Assembly (NCBI GenBank): GCA_029449235.1
Contig: JANATG010000013.1
Coordinates: 1,364,001-1,428,000, forward strand
DNA length: 64,000 bases
Direction of reading: 5' to 3'
Source of the DNA: Linnemannia schmuckeri
Lineage: Eukaryota > Mortierellomycota > Mortierellomycetes > Mortierellales > Mortierellaceae
A program made the translations under genes and the position numbers. Under the pieces are notes generated by a model. It was not told the origin of the DNA, searched no databases, and saw nothing but the letters and a program-made list of their open reading frames with translations. Position 1 is the stretch's first letter. The number at the start of each line of letters is the position of its first letter. This document shows positions 34,551-47,118 of this stretch, one piece after another.

Positions 34551-36044
34551 TTACTCAAGTTTGCCATCCTTGGGCTGCTTGTTCTCCTCCTCGATGGTCT
34601 TCTTGCTAGCACCAACATTTTTAGTATGAGGATTATTCGCCAACTCAGCAATTCCCTCAACATCAACAATACCCCTGACCTCAGGATTTTCCAGCGAGTT
34701 CACAATCGCCCTTGCAAGCGTTTCCATCTCTAGCGGTGGGGTCGACAATGCTTGCGCAAATGGGATAGTACCTCTCACAGAGTCACCCAAAATCGCACTC
34801 GAGACCTGAAGAAGTCCTGCGAGGGGGAGGGTGATGGGTCTTTCGGGGGTGGAGAGGAATCCGGGGCGGAAGATAATGGAGCGAAACCCTGCTGGGTGCG
34901 TGAGCAATGCGGTTTCAGCCTCACGCTTGGTGGTGACATACCTGTTGGGGACCATGGGAGGCGCGAATGCAGCTGATACGAATGCGAAGCTTGAGATCCC
35001 TTCCTTTGCCGCCTCATTCGCCACCGTAATCGCTGTCATTTCGCGAATTTAAAAATGAGAGAGGAAAGAGAAAATGAAAAGAAACAACGTAGTCAATAGC
35101 CATACATATATGCATACAATATTATCATTTTTTAAAAAAAAGAAAATGAAATAGAGAATACGATAAAAAGCACCACGGTTAAAACGCCCCCAATGGCCGC
35201 AGGTAATATGCAACATAATTGCAACTCGTGTCCCCAAAGCGCAACATACCAGTATCACGGTTAACCCTCTCATAAGTCAATCCAGACTTGGGGGCCTTGC
35301 CAGTATCAAGAGGGTTCTGTCCACGGATAGCAGTCTGAACTGATTTGGACAGCTCGTCAAAGTTTTGGCTGTGAAGAATCTCCTTGTAGTTATCTTCGAG
35401 CAAGAGCCCGACCGTGTGAACCACAGAGTCAGTCCCAGCGATTGCTTCCTTGTATGTGCTTGGATTCAATGAATCTCCTTGCGCCCAGTTGACCTGTTGG
35501 GGTGTTGATTGAGATGGTTGAGAGGTTAGGCGGCGGTCGATAGGATGACGACTTTGATGAATGTGGACCAAAATGAAAGAAGTATGAGATAAGTACCTTG
35601 AGGGCCCATCCCTGGGGGGCAGCAAAGTCTTTCTGGTTGGCTTCGGTCAACGTAGGCTTTCCCCGACGACTATTAGGAAGGCATGTTGAAAAAAGAAAAA
35701 AGAAAAAAGAAAAAAGAAAAAAGAAAAAAAAGGCGTTGATATCAGAACGTTCGTCCTTGGTGGTAAACAAAAGTCTTTGAAAGTGCTCTTTGCTAATGAT
35801 GATCCTGGTACCTCAAGCTTGTAACATCCCATCCGCGAGCAACAGCGACCTTGCACACTTGGAAACCTACATGGGACATAAAAGTAACAAGGGACGATTA
35901 TTAACAAAAGGTTGAATAATGACGTGATATGAACGCGAGCAGGATAAAAAGTGTGTATGTGTGCTTATTATTATTACCAACACCGCCAGTTCCTCCAACG
36001 ACGAAGAGCTTCTTGGCCAGAGCTTGCAATGAAGGAGCAACCAT
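34551..36044 (-). CDS. COQ11: COQ11-like atypical short-chain dehydrogenase
   Basis: Five exons on the minus strand (36044-35978, 35866-35812, 35669-35597, 35493-35250, 35032-34551); all GT..AG, frame closes at 306 residues. The N-terminus has the Rossmann motif VVGGTGGVG (15-23) and then VTSLSRRGKP, as in NAD(P)-binding atypical SDRs. Later landmarks are VVHTVGLLLED, YERVNRDTAITVANEAAKEG and YVTTKREAE, then FRPGFL. The order and the YxxxKREAE motif match fungal Coq11 (YLR290C) and the related NDUFA9 group; Coq11 works in the mitochondrial coenzyme Q synthome. The leader MVAPSLQALAKK is short but basic. The second intron contains an unusual heptanucleotide polypyrimidine repeat. It is divergent from MAF1 (738 bp apart). 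Assignment to COQ11 rather than NDUFA9 rests on length and motifs. Confidence 0.8.
35688..35732 (-). repeat. Intronic heptanucleotide repeat
   Basis: About five copies of GAAAAAA on the plus strand, i.e. TTTTTTC in the transcript, inside intron 2 of the COQ11-like gene just before its 3' splice site at 35670. Confidence 0.8.
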
Positions 36045-36782
36045 GTTTGCGAATGTAAGATGTGAATGAATGTGTTAATTGAAAAGAAAAGTAGAGAGAA
36101 AGTTGTCCACCTGGCGGAATCCGCGTCTCTTTTGGTCTCCTTCCTTTTCCCTTTCCGCGCAACATATAAACATGCGAAAATGCGGTGTGTGACTGCCAAA
36201 GTGCAAAAGCGGGAAAGGGTGAAAGAGGCAAAAGGGGTGGATGCGCAGATATAGGCAAGGAGGGAAGGAGGGCAGCAGGTACAAGCGAAGGGAAGGATGT
36301 GAGAGATAGCGAGACACTCTGTTAAGGAGGAGGGAAAGTAAGGGTGGACATTATCTATCCATGATCATGCTGGTCAAGGCGAGCGACAACCTTCTTGGAG
36401 TGAAGATGTCGAAGAGGATTAATGGCGTTTGATTGGTGGCGTTTTGAGACTATGATCGATCTCTTTTTTCTCACACACATAGAAAAAGACCCACTTCCCA
36501 TTTCTTTTCCTTACTTCCTTCTCTTCCTCGTTACTTCCTTCTCTTCCTCGTTACTTCCTTCTCCTTCTCGTTGCACACCCTTTTTAACCACTCATTCTTT
36601 CTTTCTCTTCCGTCTTTAACAACCAAAGAAGAAACGCATCCCCATTCAACTTAAGACGCCTCAGCTCACTTCAACTCGCCCACTCAGGAAAACAACAAGG
36701 GGGCCCTGCAACCACACATTCACACGTCACCGACACTACCAGAAACTTTTTTTTGTTCTCACGCCCCGCCCACAGAGCAACG
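36045..36782. other. Divergent promoter region, COQ11-like / MAF1
   Basis: Bidirectional 5' region. It contains three 20-bp CT-rich tandem repeats (36511-36570) on the MAF1 side. No gene. Confidence 0.5.
36511..36570. repeat. 20-bp pyrimidine tandem repeat
   Basis: Two perfect copies and one slightly diverged copy of TTACTTCCTTCTCTTCCTCG, about 210 bp upstream of the MAF1 ATG; probably 5'UTR or promoter polypyrimidine. Confidence 0.85.
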
Positions 36783-38389
36783 ATGAAGTTCTTAGAATAT
36801 CCTGGCATGGAGGCCATTAACAGCGCACTTAACTTTGAGACACCCGAGTGCAAAGTCTTTGGCCGGGTCGAGCCCTACTCCTGTACGTCTTTCTTTCTCT
36901 CTCTCTCTCTCGCTTTCCCTTACGCACGGATACTACGAGGCAGCAACAGCAATAGCAGCAAGGACGAGTGTATTACGGCAACTGGGCGTCACCATGGAGC
37001 ATAAGTTATTATGCATTGCACCTACTTTGCATATGCAACGAACAACAACTCCTTCTGCAACGAATAACCACAGGTGTAGACAGTTGCGCATGCTGACAAC
37101 AACATTCCAACACACACCTCCGTCCGCCTCTCCAAGACCTATGCCACCTGTCGCCGATTCCATTCCCTACCCACCATGTTCATCCCTCCTACTCAGTCAA
37201 ACAAGGAATTACTCACACACTAACGGAACCCGACAGACCTAACATACCTTCCCTTCACCCGCGTTTTACATTTATATCATAATAATAGGCAAAGCAGCAG
37301 GAGCAGACAAGAAGCTATATAAACAACTCGAAAACAAATACGACCCAACCTCAAACGCTAACATTCTTAGCCCACCAGAGGACGACTCCATCCGGAATAT
37401 TATCTCGCCCTTTGGGCCCATGGACCAACCTGCTTCTAGGAAGACACTCTTTTATCTTATTGGAACTCTTAACGCCTCATTTCCTGATTATGACTTCTCG
37501 TACGTCCCTTTTTTTTTTTCTTGTTCTTTGTTTTTGGAAGTAGCTGCGGCGTAGGATTTTTCTTTTCTATGTCCGTTGGAAGCTGGAATGAATGACATAA
37601 GAAGAACAGTGGGGGGTGGAGGAGTGAAAAAAGGTGCGGAGATAGGATCTGTCGGGCAACCTTATTAATCATATTTGGTAACCATTTCTTTACTTATTAT
37701 GAAACGACATCTACAACAGGGATACGAAACCAGAACACTTTCGCAAGGAGCCATCAGTCGGGATAGTCGTCAACTCGATCAACGCAACGCTGTTCAACCA
37801 TGGAAACGAGCGAGCCGTTAAGGATTTGCGGATCTGGGAGTCCATCGACCAATTGATTGACCTCGAGGACTCGGACGTCTACTCCTTCAACCCCGACACC
37901 GATTCAGACCCCAACGAGGAAGAAGGCGGCGGCACTTTGTAAGCTTGCCTCTCCATCTCTTTCTGCGTAATAGTTGTTTGTTTGGTGAACACACTCTTCT
38001 CACTTTTACATCTCTTTTGCAATTAAAACAACGTTTCTAGGTGGTCGTTTAATTACTTTTTCTACAACAGGAAACTGAAAAGAATCATCTACTTCACGAT
38101 GCGAGGAGTCAGCTACGGTGTGCCCGTAGAAGAGGACGGTGACGAAGACGACGGCAATTTTTCAAACACGGACGATGACCAAGATGGCGTTGGCCATCGG
38201 CGGAAACGGTATGCTTTTCTCTTTTTTGTCCTGTCCTCTCGCTAAAAATGTTAGTTGACGGCGACTTTTGTTGTGTTGTTAGTAGTGTTTAACTAATGAA
38301 GACCTTGGGTTTTGTTTGTTTACTTTTTTGATGTTTGTAGGAGTAACGTGGATGATGACTTTGTTGCAGGAGATATGGACATGTCCTAA
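36783..38389 (+). CDS. MAF1: MAF1, repressor of RNA polymerase III
   Basis: Five exons (36783-36882, 37289-37499, 37720-37938, 38041-38208, 38341-38389), all GT..AG; 215 residues, in the usual size range. Maf1 is the nutrient/TOR-controlled repressor that binds RNA polymerase III and its TFIIIB factor in the nucleus. Conserved blocks are clear: MKFLEYPGMEAINSAL...GRVEPYSC at the N-terminus, SPFGPM....RKTLFYLIGTLNASFPDYDFS, then VYSFNPDTDSDP and WSFNYFFYNRKLKRIIYF. The C-terminus is acidic, as in other Maf1 proteins. The ATG has an ACG ATG A context. The first intron (406 bp) is the longest here. Convergent with the arrestin-like gene. Confidence 0.95.
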
Positions 38390-38718
38390 GGATGGATTGC
38401 GTCACTGGACAAGGTTGTGACCGATCTGCTACAGGACCATACCTTGCCACTCGTCAACGACGCGTCAACTATTTTTTTTGATATGGTTCCCAAAACACAT
38501 ATACGCAATTGGACATACAATCATGACACAGGCATAGGATTACCACCTTTTGTTTTTTTTTGCCCACAGCTCTGTTCATAATAATCTCCGCACACAAAGA
38601 CAACAATAAATATCATTATATAAATACATCTTCGTGTTCATTATCATATGTTTTGTTAGAAAGCAATGATGTCTGGCTATGCGAAATGTCTATTATGTCG
38701 ACTTTTGTTGCTTGTCTT
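38390..38718. other. Convergent 3' intergenic region
   Basis: 329 bp between the stops of MAF1 and the arrestin-like gene, AT-rich, with AATAAA at about 38606. No gene. Confidence 0.5.
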
Positions 38719-41700
38719 CTAAAGTGGAGGTAGCTCGGGAACGGCACCATAGACCTGCTTGAAAGCATCTCCATACTTGGCCAACCACGCAATCCGGGCC
38801 TGCTTCCTGCGCTCGATCCTCTCATCCTCCGTCTCTTGGTCATCGTCTTCCTCATCCTCTTCTTCTTCGTATTCTTCCTTTTCTTCGCCTTCTTCTTCCT
38901 CCTCCTCCTCTTCATACTCTGCTTCTTCGTCCTCGGCATCGTCTCCCTTGGAAGAGAGGTCTTTAGAGACTACGGTAGGGCCGCGCAAGGGGGAGGATTT
39001 GAGATCCTGGATGATCTGGACGTCGGGGTGCTTCTTTTCCAAGGGCGAGAGGCGGCTGGGGTGACTGTCAAAGGGGTGGTACAGTCTTAGGAGGCTTGCA
39101 CTGTTGGGGATCTTTGACGTTCCGGCAGACGCATGTGCTGTTGCTGCTAATGGTGCCGAAATCGCGGCGGCGGCAGTGGCGAGAGCGGCTTGCTGGTATT
39201 GATGCTGATGTTGTTGGTGAGGATGGTTCGGGATCGCGACCATGAGACGGGCAGTGGCGGTAATGGGTGCTGTAGCAGCTGCAATCCCTGGGTTGGTCTT
39301 CACAGATGTTGACAGTCCTGGATCTGGCTGCATAGTATTCTCTGCCGCTCCAGAGGAGGAGGAAGAGGAGGAGGACGAAGCACTGGAAGTCGTGTTGAGG
39401 TACTGGTTCTTGTACTTGAAGGGCTCCGAGACAATCGGCTCCGATGGCATGACCTGCGAGCCGGTAGGCGATGGAACTGGTGTCAGCCCTTTTGCGAAAG
39501 TAACCCTTTTCCTGTTCGTGTTCGTCGCATTGTATGGGCGCCCTTGTCCTTGTCCTTGACTGGGTGTGGCTGACCTCGACTGCTGCCCACCACCACCTGA
39601 AACTGTCAAATTTCTGGTGTTCAATCCAGGAGGTCGAGACGAGGACCGCTGCTGCTTCTTGATACAGGACTTCAATGGCCGTGCCGGTTGAGGGACCTTC
39701 TTGCCTTCAGGACTGACAGCCGCCTGGCCTACTGAGGAAAGGAGGGTCAGCGCAGAAAGTGTCGTCGCCGCCAATGTAAACGCCGAGGACTGCTGATTTT
39801 GAGGCGAGACAATCGCCAAGTTGGTTTGAGACCCGCTGGGTGAGATGTTGGACCCGCCGTTGGTTCCGTTGCGGGAGCGTAGGAGAGGCGAGGAGAGCGA
39901 TTTGGCGATTTTCGCGACCAGTCCACCACTGGTAGACTTACTGCCGTCTGTCTCGGAATGGTGGTCATCTTCTCGGGACGAGCAAGAGTAGATCGAGGTA
40001 TTCGTACCCTGTCGGAGGGGCAGGAGTTTAGGCAGATGCAACTCTGTATCCTTTGCTGATCGTGGGAAACTGTTACTGTATGTTATCGTATCTGCGACTG
40101 GGAGGGAGGTCGCAGTCGTTTCGGCTCCCATGCTGCTGCTACGAACCCCCGGTGTAATCAACATCGGTACTGGAGCATTACCACCAATGGATCGTGGGAT
40201 GACGAGGGGTGCTGGGATAGGTGGTGATACTGTCGATGGTGCGGGGGTCGGCAGAGCTGCGGACGTGAGATCGAATAGGATCGGTAGCGCCGGTGAAATA
40301 ACTGTAGTCGTCGCCGGCGTCGTAGTGGAAGTGCTGGATCCAGAGGTCTTGACGCCCTCAATGACAATCTTAGGGACCCCCTCCGCGCCAATAATCGACG
40401 CAGGCTTAGAAGCCGACTTCTTCAGATCCTTGACCGGTACCGACGTAGTTGTGGTAATGCTGCTCATTGTTCCAGTAGAGGACAGCCGGTTATACCGAGC
40501 ATCAGTGAGCCCAATCTGTCGATTAGCACAAGCCGTAAAGTCAGCCTTTGACAGTCGAGAACTTGCCAAAATACCATCTTCTTCCGACTTTTGGGTCTCT
40601 GCGCTGTCGTCCATGGAAACTGTAGAGTCCTTGTTGGATGGATCCCAGTGCTGAATTGTCCTCCCGAATTGCTCCTCTGTGATGGTAGACGACCTGTCGA
40701 TAGGTGAAAAGGTGTCCTGTGAAGAAGGGTCAGCGCTTTGGGACGTACTCTTCAGGTTGGCGCTTGTAGCCTTAGAACTGAGATCGGACTCGGTAGGAGT
40801 AACATCCTTGGTATCCTGGCGAGCGACAGTGAGGTCGTGAATCTCCTCCGCGCTCTGAGAATTACTTGCAACCTCTCCTTCCGCATCGCGCGTTTGACTA
40901 TTCTTTTCATCCTTGGGAGAATGCTTGGCCGAGGCGACAACAGGCTCTCCATCAACAGCGCCATCATCACCCCCACCGTCCTGTCTCGTCTTCGCCTCCA
41001 CCACCGCCGTCTCTACCACCGCCGTGGTAGCCGCTGCAGAAGAGGTACCACTATCATGCCTCTTAATCAAGATCGGTACAGGCGGCAACGCAATCTGGAC
41101 AGAGTTCGAAACACATGAAATCGCTCCGGAAATAGTCGAGATCCGGTTATGATTATACTGCGATACAATCTCGATCGGCAGTTCCAGAAAGGCTCCCATC
41201 CTTCCTTTGAAGAAGAACTTGATGACGAACATGTAGTCGACCTTGAATAGGTCTCTGTCCTGAATCGTCAACGCCGTTTTCTACATATTATCGGCGTAAG
41301 AGACGGAGATTGTTAGTTGGACGATATTATACTTGTTCATTATGCAAATCAAAAGGTAAGGGATCAAAAAGCACTTACGGGGATGCGCATGCCGAGTTTG
41401 TACATGGAGAGCGACTTTGTGGTACGAGCATCCTCATAGTCTTCATAATACCCCTTCAAATGGTTATTGTTCGCATGACTCTCCTCCGCCTGCGCCGGGA
41501 CATACGCCTTTGCGATCTTGATCATATGTGTCTCCACCAACTTTCTCTTCAGTCTAACCCCTGTACTCACTTCCGTCTCTGCGTCGGAATGCTGATGGTT
41601 GTCAAAGACATGCGCCCGCCCAGCGATGGGCGACACGACAGCACAAACGCCATCATGATCCAACAACGAGAAAATCTGGATCGTCTCGACGAGGGAGACC

Positions 41701-44700
41701 TTGATGTCCACAACCTTCATCATATCCGACTTGACGACAAACATATCCATCGTCACATTCTCCCCGGCAGCGGCGACAGATTTGTCAATGTGTGCTCCGA
41801 ACCCGACTTCGTCCAGATCATCGGTACTGTTCTTGCGGCCTTCCAACTTGGGACGGGACCCTCTGCCACCTTCTTGTTGTTGGAGCTCGAATTCCTGCTG
41901 TTGCTGTTTGAGTTGATGGGAGCGGTACTGGTCCTCAGCGGACAACATTTCGTTCGAATCAAAGCGCGCCTTCTTCAACGACGTTGTCGTGATGGTGTTA
42001 TTACCACTCAAACTCCCAGCTCCAGACCCAGAAGCAGCGTCCACCCTAGAATGACTCGACAGCGTGCCAATATCCGAATACGACCGCGTCATACCCGACC
42101 TCACCCCACTCGAAACCTGCACCGACAAAGAAGACGACCCACCAGTACTTGACGGTTGCGGAACACTAAACGACCCACGCCTCTGATGCGATTGGCGACG
42201 GTAATGATAGCCATGGTGACTCTGCCCGTGATGACTAGAAGAGTTCAAAGACGTCGCAGGTCCCAGCCCCCACAAACTGTACGGTTTCACAACTGCGGTG
42301 CCCAGGACAGAATTCGCCTTCCGGATCACGAATCTAACCCCCGCCTGCCGCTTCCCGCCTCCCTCCTCTGCAGATGTGGAGACAGAGGAGGATGTTGCAG
42401 ATGTGAAGGATGAGGATGCAGAAGTGGTGGTGGTGGCGGTCATAGCTCTGTTGATGGAGGTGGATGGGTTGAGATCATGTGGGGATGCGATCTTGGTGGC
42501 AGCACGAATCTGGACGAGCTCGAAGAGTGACAAGGGCAGGGATTGTTGTAGGACAAACATCTCCTTCCCACGACGGATATGCACATTCCTAAATAATTTT
42601 CAAAATGCGTTAATTTTACATTTTGTTGAAAAGGAACTTGTTATCTGAACAAAAAGAAGAAAAGAAAAAAAGGAAACTTACGCAGTGAGCTGGTAGCTGA
42701 TAGAAGCATGCGCGTTGCGATAGATGCCCCCAACGCGTTCCGGGATGCGCATCTGGAAACTGATCCCTTGCTGCGTACCCGGAAGGAGTCTCCCGGGTTG
42801 CGCCAGATCGGTCTCTGCCAGGGATGAGGATGAATGCATCAGTGAGGATGTCCTGCTCGGGATTGGGCCACAGCTCGATGCAGTTCCTGACTGCGACAGC
42901 GTGGTGGTAGTAATGGTGGTGTTGCTGTGAGAAGAGGAGGGGAGTGAGGAAGCAGAATAATAAGAAGAAGACGAGGAGGAGGAGGAGGTGTCGAGGATGC
43001 ATTTGAGGTCTTCGATGGGGAGAACTTGTGTCTTGTGGAGGAAGCAGTGTCGGTCGGTCCTTGTCCTCGACAGCAACCCTGCTCCCGTCGTTACCTCTGT
43101 TGATTCGTGTGTATCCACAGCAACAGAAGAAAAAGCATCAGCCATCCATTCCTTGACAAACAAAATTCCTGATCGGATAACACAAACATGCAAAAAATAA
43201 CAAAAGTGACAAGCCTACCTTCAAGCCCCGTCAAATCAATCTCAATATGCTCAATCCACACAAACCGATCCTGCCTCATCTTCTTCTTTTCCCCCTCACC
43301 ACCCTCCCCCTTCTTGCTGTTCTTACTCTTGACAGCAGCCTTGACTTCAGCCTCAAGCAACTCCTTCGCTGTAATGATTAGCACTCCTCTCAACACCTCC
43401 CCTCCGGCCTTGATGGGTTCCGGAACCTTCCAATCCAGTTTCACGGACGGGTGCTTCACAAGCATCTTGCATACCCTTGGTCGCAAGTACTGCTTCTCTT
43501 CATGCTGGTTGAGGTCAGTGCTAGTGGGGGGGAGGACTTGTCGGTGGAACTCCGAAGGGTGATTCTGTTGCTGTTGTTGCTGTAGCTCCTGTGGAACATG
43601 ATCTTCCTGCTGCTGCTGTTGTCGTTGATGTCCAGTACTGGTGGTGGTGTCATGAGCCCAGTACTGCTGCGAAGAAGAGAAAGAAGACGAATGCTGTTGT
43701 GGTGTCAAGGATCCTGTTACTCCTCCGTCAACAGTCAACAACGTCTTCCTGCCTTCCTCCTTCTCACTCCTTCTGTTATCGCTGCTTCGCAATTCTCCTT
43801 CAGGCATTTTGGAATCGTTCTCTGTCAAATTTGAATATTCTGTCACAGATGAAAGTGAAACGGACGTCATGGAAGAACTTGATGATACTGATGATGACGA
43901 GATAGAAGAGTCGAACGTCGAGGCGTCCGACCCTCCAGCCGAACCATCCTTCATAGAACCAACAGTAGCAACGGAGGCAGGGGTAAGACAGGCATCACCA
44001 CCGCAGGCAATCTCTGACGAGGCAGTTGAAGGCATGGACACAAACGCTTGCGAAGGCACAGGAACAGGCGAGGTCGCAACAGTAAGTTGTGGGTGATGAG
44101 ATCGGACTTTACAACACTTGAGTGTCGGATCAACCAACAGACCCAACGACCCATTATTATCCGCCGCGCCGACCGTCCGATTCAACCCTCTTCCCGCTGT
44201 CGTCGTCTCCCCTCCTGATCCTGACGATTTTGTGTCCTGTTGTTGTTGTTGCTGGGGAAGAGGGATGGGGGTGAGGACGGCGCCGACCTTGGAGTATGAG
44301 AAGCGGCGGTTCTTTTTCTGTTTCTCTGAAGACCCAGTAGTGCTCTCGGTGCTAGAACTGTGCTGGTAGTGGTGATGGTGTAGTCGATGGTGGTGATGCT
44401 GGGTGCGGTTGTGGGATGTATGAGAATAGTAGATATGCTCTCGTGGTGGTGAATACTCGTATCCCCCTCCTACGAGAGAGGTGGTGGTGGTCTGTACTTG
44501 TTGTTTTTGTTGAACCTGTGGTTGTTGTGCCTGATCAGGCGCTAGTGGTTGCGATTTCTGTAGATCTTGGACCTTTTTCGCATGAGCTACCACTGGTGCT
44601 CTGATTGTTGATCGCTGTGGTACAGGATGGGGAACACAATTGCGCAAAGAGACCGACTGCACGATCTGAGGAAACTCCACCCGCCCATCACCACTACCTT

Positions 44701-45007
44701 CTCCCCCCGCCACTGTCGCCATCGTCGTTGCTGTAGTCGTGTCCATTGAAGAGAGAGCAGATTTGAGGACAGATTCCAATCCTGCGGTAGAGACTTTGGC
44801 AGTCGCCTGGATCTCGTTTGCGCTCCCTCCATTGCCGTCTACATCTTGATCTCCACCAACGCCTCCATTATTCGACCCAACAAGGAGGGCTGTTTCCTTG
44901 CTGTTGATGTTGTTGTTGATGTGAACGGTTGCCTTTGTTGTGGAGGAGAGAGATGGATGTTGGAGGGATGCCGTTGGTGGCTGTACGAGGTATGTTGGAT
45001 CGTTCAT
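38719..45007 (-). CDS. Giant arrestin-fold protein with long disordered arms
   Basis: Four exons on the minus strand (45007-43219, 43096-42682, 42588-41379, 41280-38719); GT..AG, frame closes at 1991 residues. About 500 residues of Gln/His/Ser/Thr-rich disorder come first, then an arrestin N-type lobe (SVKLDWKVPEPIKAGG, GVLIITAKELLEAEVKA, WIEHIEIDLTGLEG, about 510-596) continuing in exon 2 (RHCFLHKTQVLP, GISFQMRIPE, SISYQLTA). Exon 3 carries the C-type lobe (NVHIRRGKEMFVLQ, VVDIKVSLVETIQIF, MYKLGMRIP), finished in exon 4 (VDYMFVIKFFFKG). An ~800-residue Ser/Thr tail ends in an acidic run and KYGDAFKQVYGAVPELPPL. Alpha-arrestins recruit HECT ubiquitin ligases to membrane cargo, but I saw no clear PPxY motif, so adaptor role and partner are inferred. 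Much larger than typical alpha-arrestins. Confidence 0.85.
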
Positions 45008-46827
45008 TGGTTATGGTGGGGTTAAGTGGACCTGAGGGGAAGGAGAGGAAGGGAGAGGAAGGGAGAGGAAGGGAGAGGAAGGAAGAAAGGGGTTAAGTTC
45101 TTGAGGTGAGGACGAATGTGTATTGGGGTGCTTCTTTTTATGCTGCTGCCTTTGTTGTCGTTGTCGTTGTCGTCGTGGTGTTACAAGGGTTGATCCTGTT
45201 AATATACAAGACAACAAAGGAAACGATCGTTAGCAAGAAGGAAATGAAATAGAAAAACCAAAGAAGAGAAAGCCAAAGAGGATAGTGCTACGGTAAACAG
45301 CAACAAAAGGCACCGCTCCCTCCCTCTTTTCCTCCATTGCTGTCATAGTTGTTGTTACAAAAGAAACAAAAAAGAAATGTTCTGCTATCAATCTTTTTCG
45401 CTGGCCTCTTGCTTCTCTTTTCTTCCCTGTTACGGTCTTTCTCTCTTATCTATGTCTTGGTCAGTTGGTGGTGTTAAGCAAGTCTATTGTTATAAGCGCA
45501 CAGGAAAAGTAACAAATAGGCAAAGTGTAGAAATGTTCCTATATGGAAGGGTAGGTTTGCTCCATTCGTTGGAGGCAAGATATGAGCGATAGGTAAAAAA
45601 AATCGTCAAGAGGATTCAAGAGTGTGAGGTCAAGAGATAAAAAAAAGTGCTTAGCTCGTGCACTGCTCGTATATTGGTGTATGGAAGTACGTTGCCTTCT
45701 GTATACTCTCATTACTGATAGTCTAGTTGCCTTCTTTGCTCTGCCCTCCCCCTCTCTCTCCCTTGCTCTATCCCATACTAAGCCGTTGGGTGTAGACGTG
45801 AACATAAACAAGACGCGGATGCTCTCCTGGGAAAAAGAATAGCATGCATACCGCAGGAACATTTACCTTTGGCTGAAAGGAAGGAAAAGAGGGAAAGGAG
45901 GGAAGGGGGGAAGGGAGGGAAAAGGGGGAAAATGTTTTGCCTGTTGTTGTGTGTGGAAGCAAAGACTATAGTGGCGACCGCTGGATTAAGAGATGATGAG
46001 GATCTGAGAGTAACGGAAAAAAAAGCGGACGAGGGGGAGGTATATAGAATGGAGCGAGTGATGGGGGATAAAAGGCATCTATGTAATGTGGAGAGAAAAG
46101 AAGGAGAGGGAGACCAAACAAGGACGAACAAAAAAGGTGATCGTTAGTGTGAGCACGCCTAAATGGACAGTAGTGGCAACAACTACATGTAGGAGGATGA
46201 AGAGAACAAGCTAGTGGGGTGCAGTGGGTATCTGTGTGCTCAGGGAAAATAACAAGGAGGAAAGGCGAGGGCGGGAGAGAGGGAGTGTAAGAGAGAGTAG
46301 AGGAGAAGAAAGAGAGAGAGAAAGAGAATTGCAACGACTGTGATGACATCCAGCTTGCCAGGTTAGAAGCCAGTAAGATATCCTGACACAAGTCGTATTC
46401 TGTCGACAGATAGCTACATATTCCAGTTCGCCAGATATGACTGCTGCTCCTGCCTGTTGTCCATTAGGTGAATGTTCGTTGCATACATCGCACACTCACT
46501 CGACAATTGTTCCCTTTTTCGCTTTGTTTGTTTGTTCGCGTTTGTGTTTCAAGGCCAAAACGGAATGTGATTCTCTTCGTTGTTGTAGCTGTTGTCACTT
46601 GGTGGGAAGAGGGAGTCCTTTTTACTCATTTCACAAATTGTCTCCTTTTTGACACCTCCAAAATCTTTTCTTTTCCCGTCCTTCCTTCCCATTAATTTTT
46701 TTGTTCCTGAACGCCTCCACGAATAATTTTTTTTTACTGATCTTCTCAACGCGTCCGGATTGGGCATATCTTTGCCACCAAATGAAGTCGCGTATCACTA
46801 AAAAAATAAGTCCTTCTTCTCTAACCT
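45008..46827. other. Intergenic, 5' flank of arrestin-like gene
   Basis: GA-rich DNA (CT-rich in the transcript sense), with a 10-nt GGGAGAGGAA tandem repeat at 45042-45082 just upstream of the ATG. No gene supported. Confidence 0.5.
45042..45082. repeat. 10-nt GGGAGAGGAA tandem repeat
   Basis: Four copies, 35-75 bp upstream of the arrestin-like start codon, so probably a transcribed 5'UTR polypyrimidine tract. Confidence 0.8.
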
Positions 46828-47118
46828 TCATTGATCTTCTTCATCTGGGAGTGGTGCCTGCTGCTGTGGATCATTAGGGGGAGCGATCACATCGTCAATA
46901 CCGGGATGGACAATCGGCAACTCGACCGGGGCCTGGACGGGGGCAGGAGCAGGGAGGGGGTTGACTGGGAGGGGCAGCGGTAAAGGGACGATGGCTACGT
47001 TGGCAGGAACTTGCGCAACATCTACGGCTGGCATCGCGTAGGACATGATCGAGGGGACGAGGCCTTCTTGGGATGGCGGACGGTGGTGCACCGTGTCCTG
47101 CTGGCGATAAGCGGTCAT
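46828..47118 (-). CDS. Small proline-rich protein (96 aa)
   Basis: Single-exon frame, function unknown. After MTAYRQQD and a polar stretch comes LVPSIMSYAMPAVDVAQVPA, which resembles SLPVVIMSYDDPPLADLPA of the small gene at 271. Then follows a Pro/Val/Leu/Ala-rich region (VPLPLPLPVNPLPAPAPV) and a short acidic end (PLPDEEDQ). The ATG at 47118 was chosen because a TATAAAA box lies about 109 bp upstream. No signal peptide; likely disordered. Possible distant member of the small acidic family. Confidence 0.6.
   Translation of the reverse strand: MTAYRQQDTVHHRPPSQEGLVPSIMSYAMPAVDVAQVPANVAIVPLPLPLPVNPLPAPAPVQAPVELPIVHPGIDDVIAPPNDPQQQAPLPDEEDQ

Noticed and set aside
41310..42152. Long plus-strand frame (280 codons)
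   Set aside because: Antisense to exon 3 of the arrestin-like gene, which has conserved domain sequence and consistent splice sites; no domain in the antisense product.
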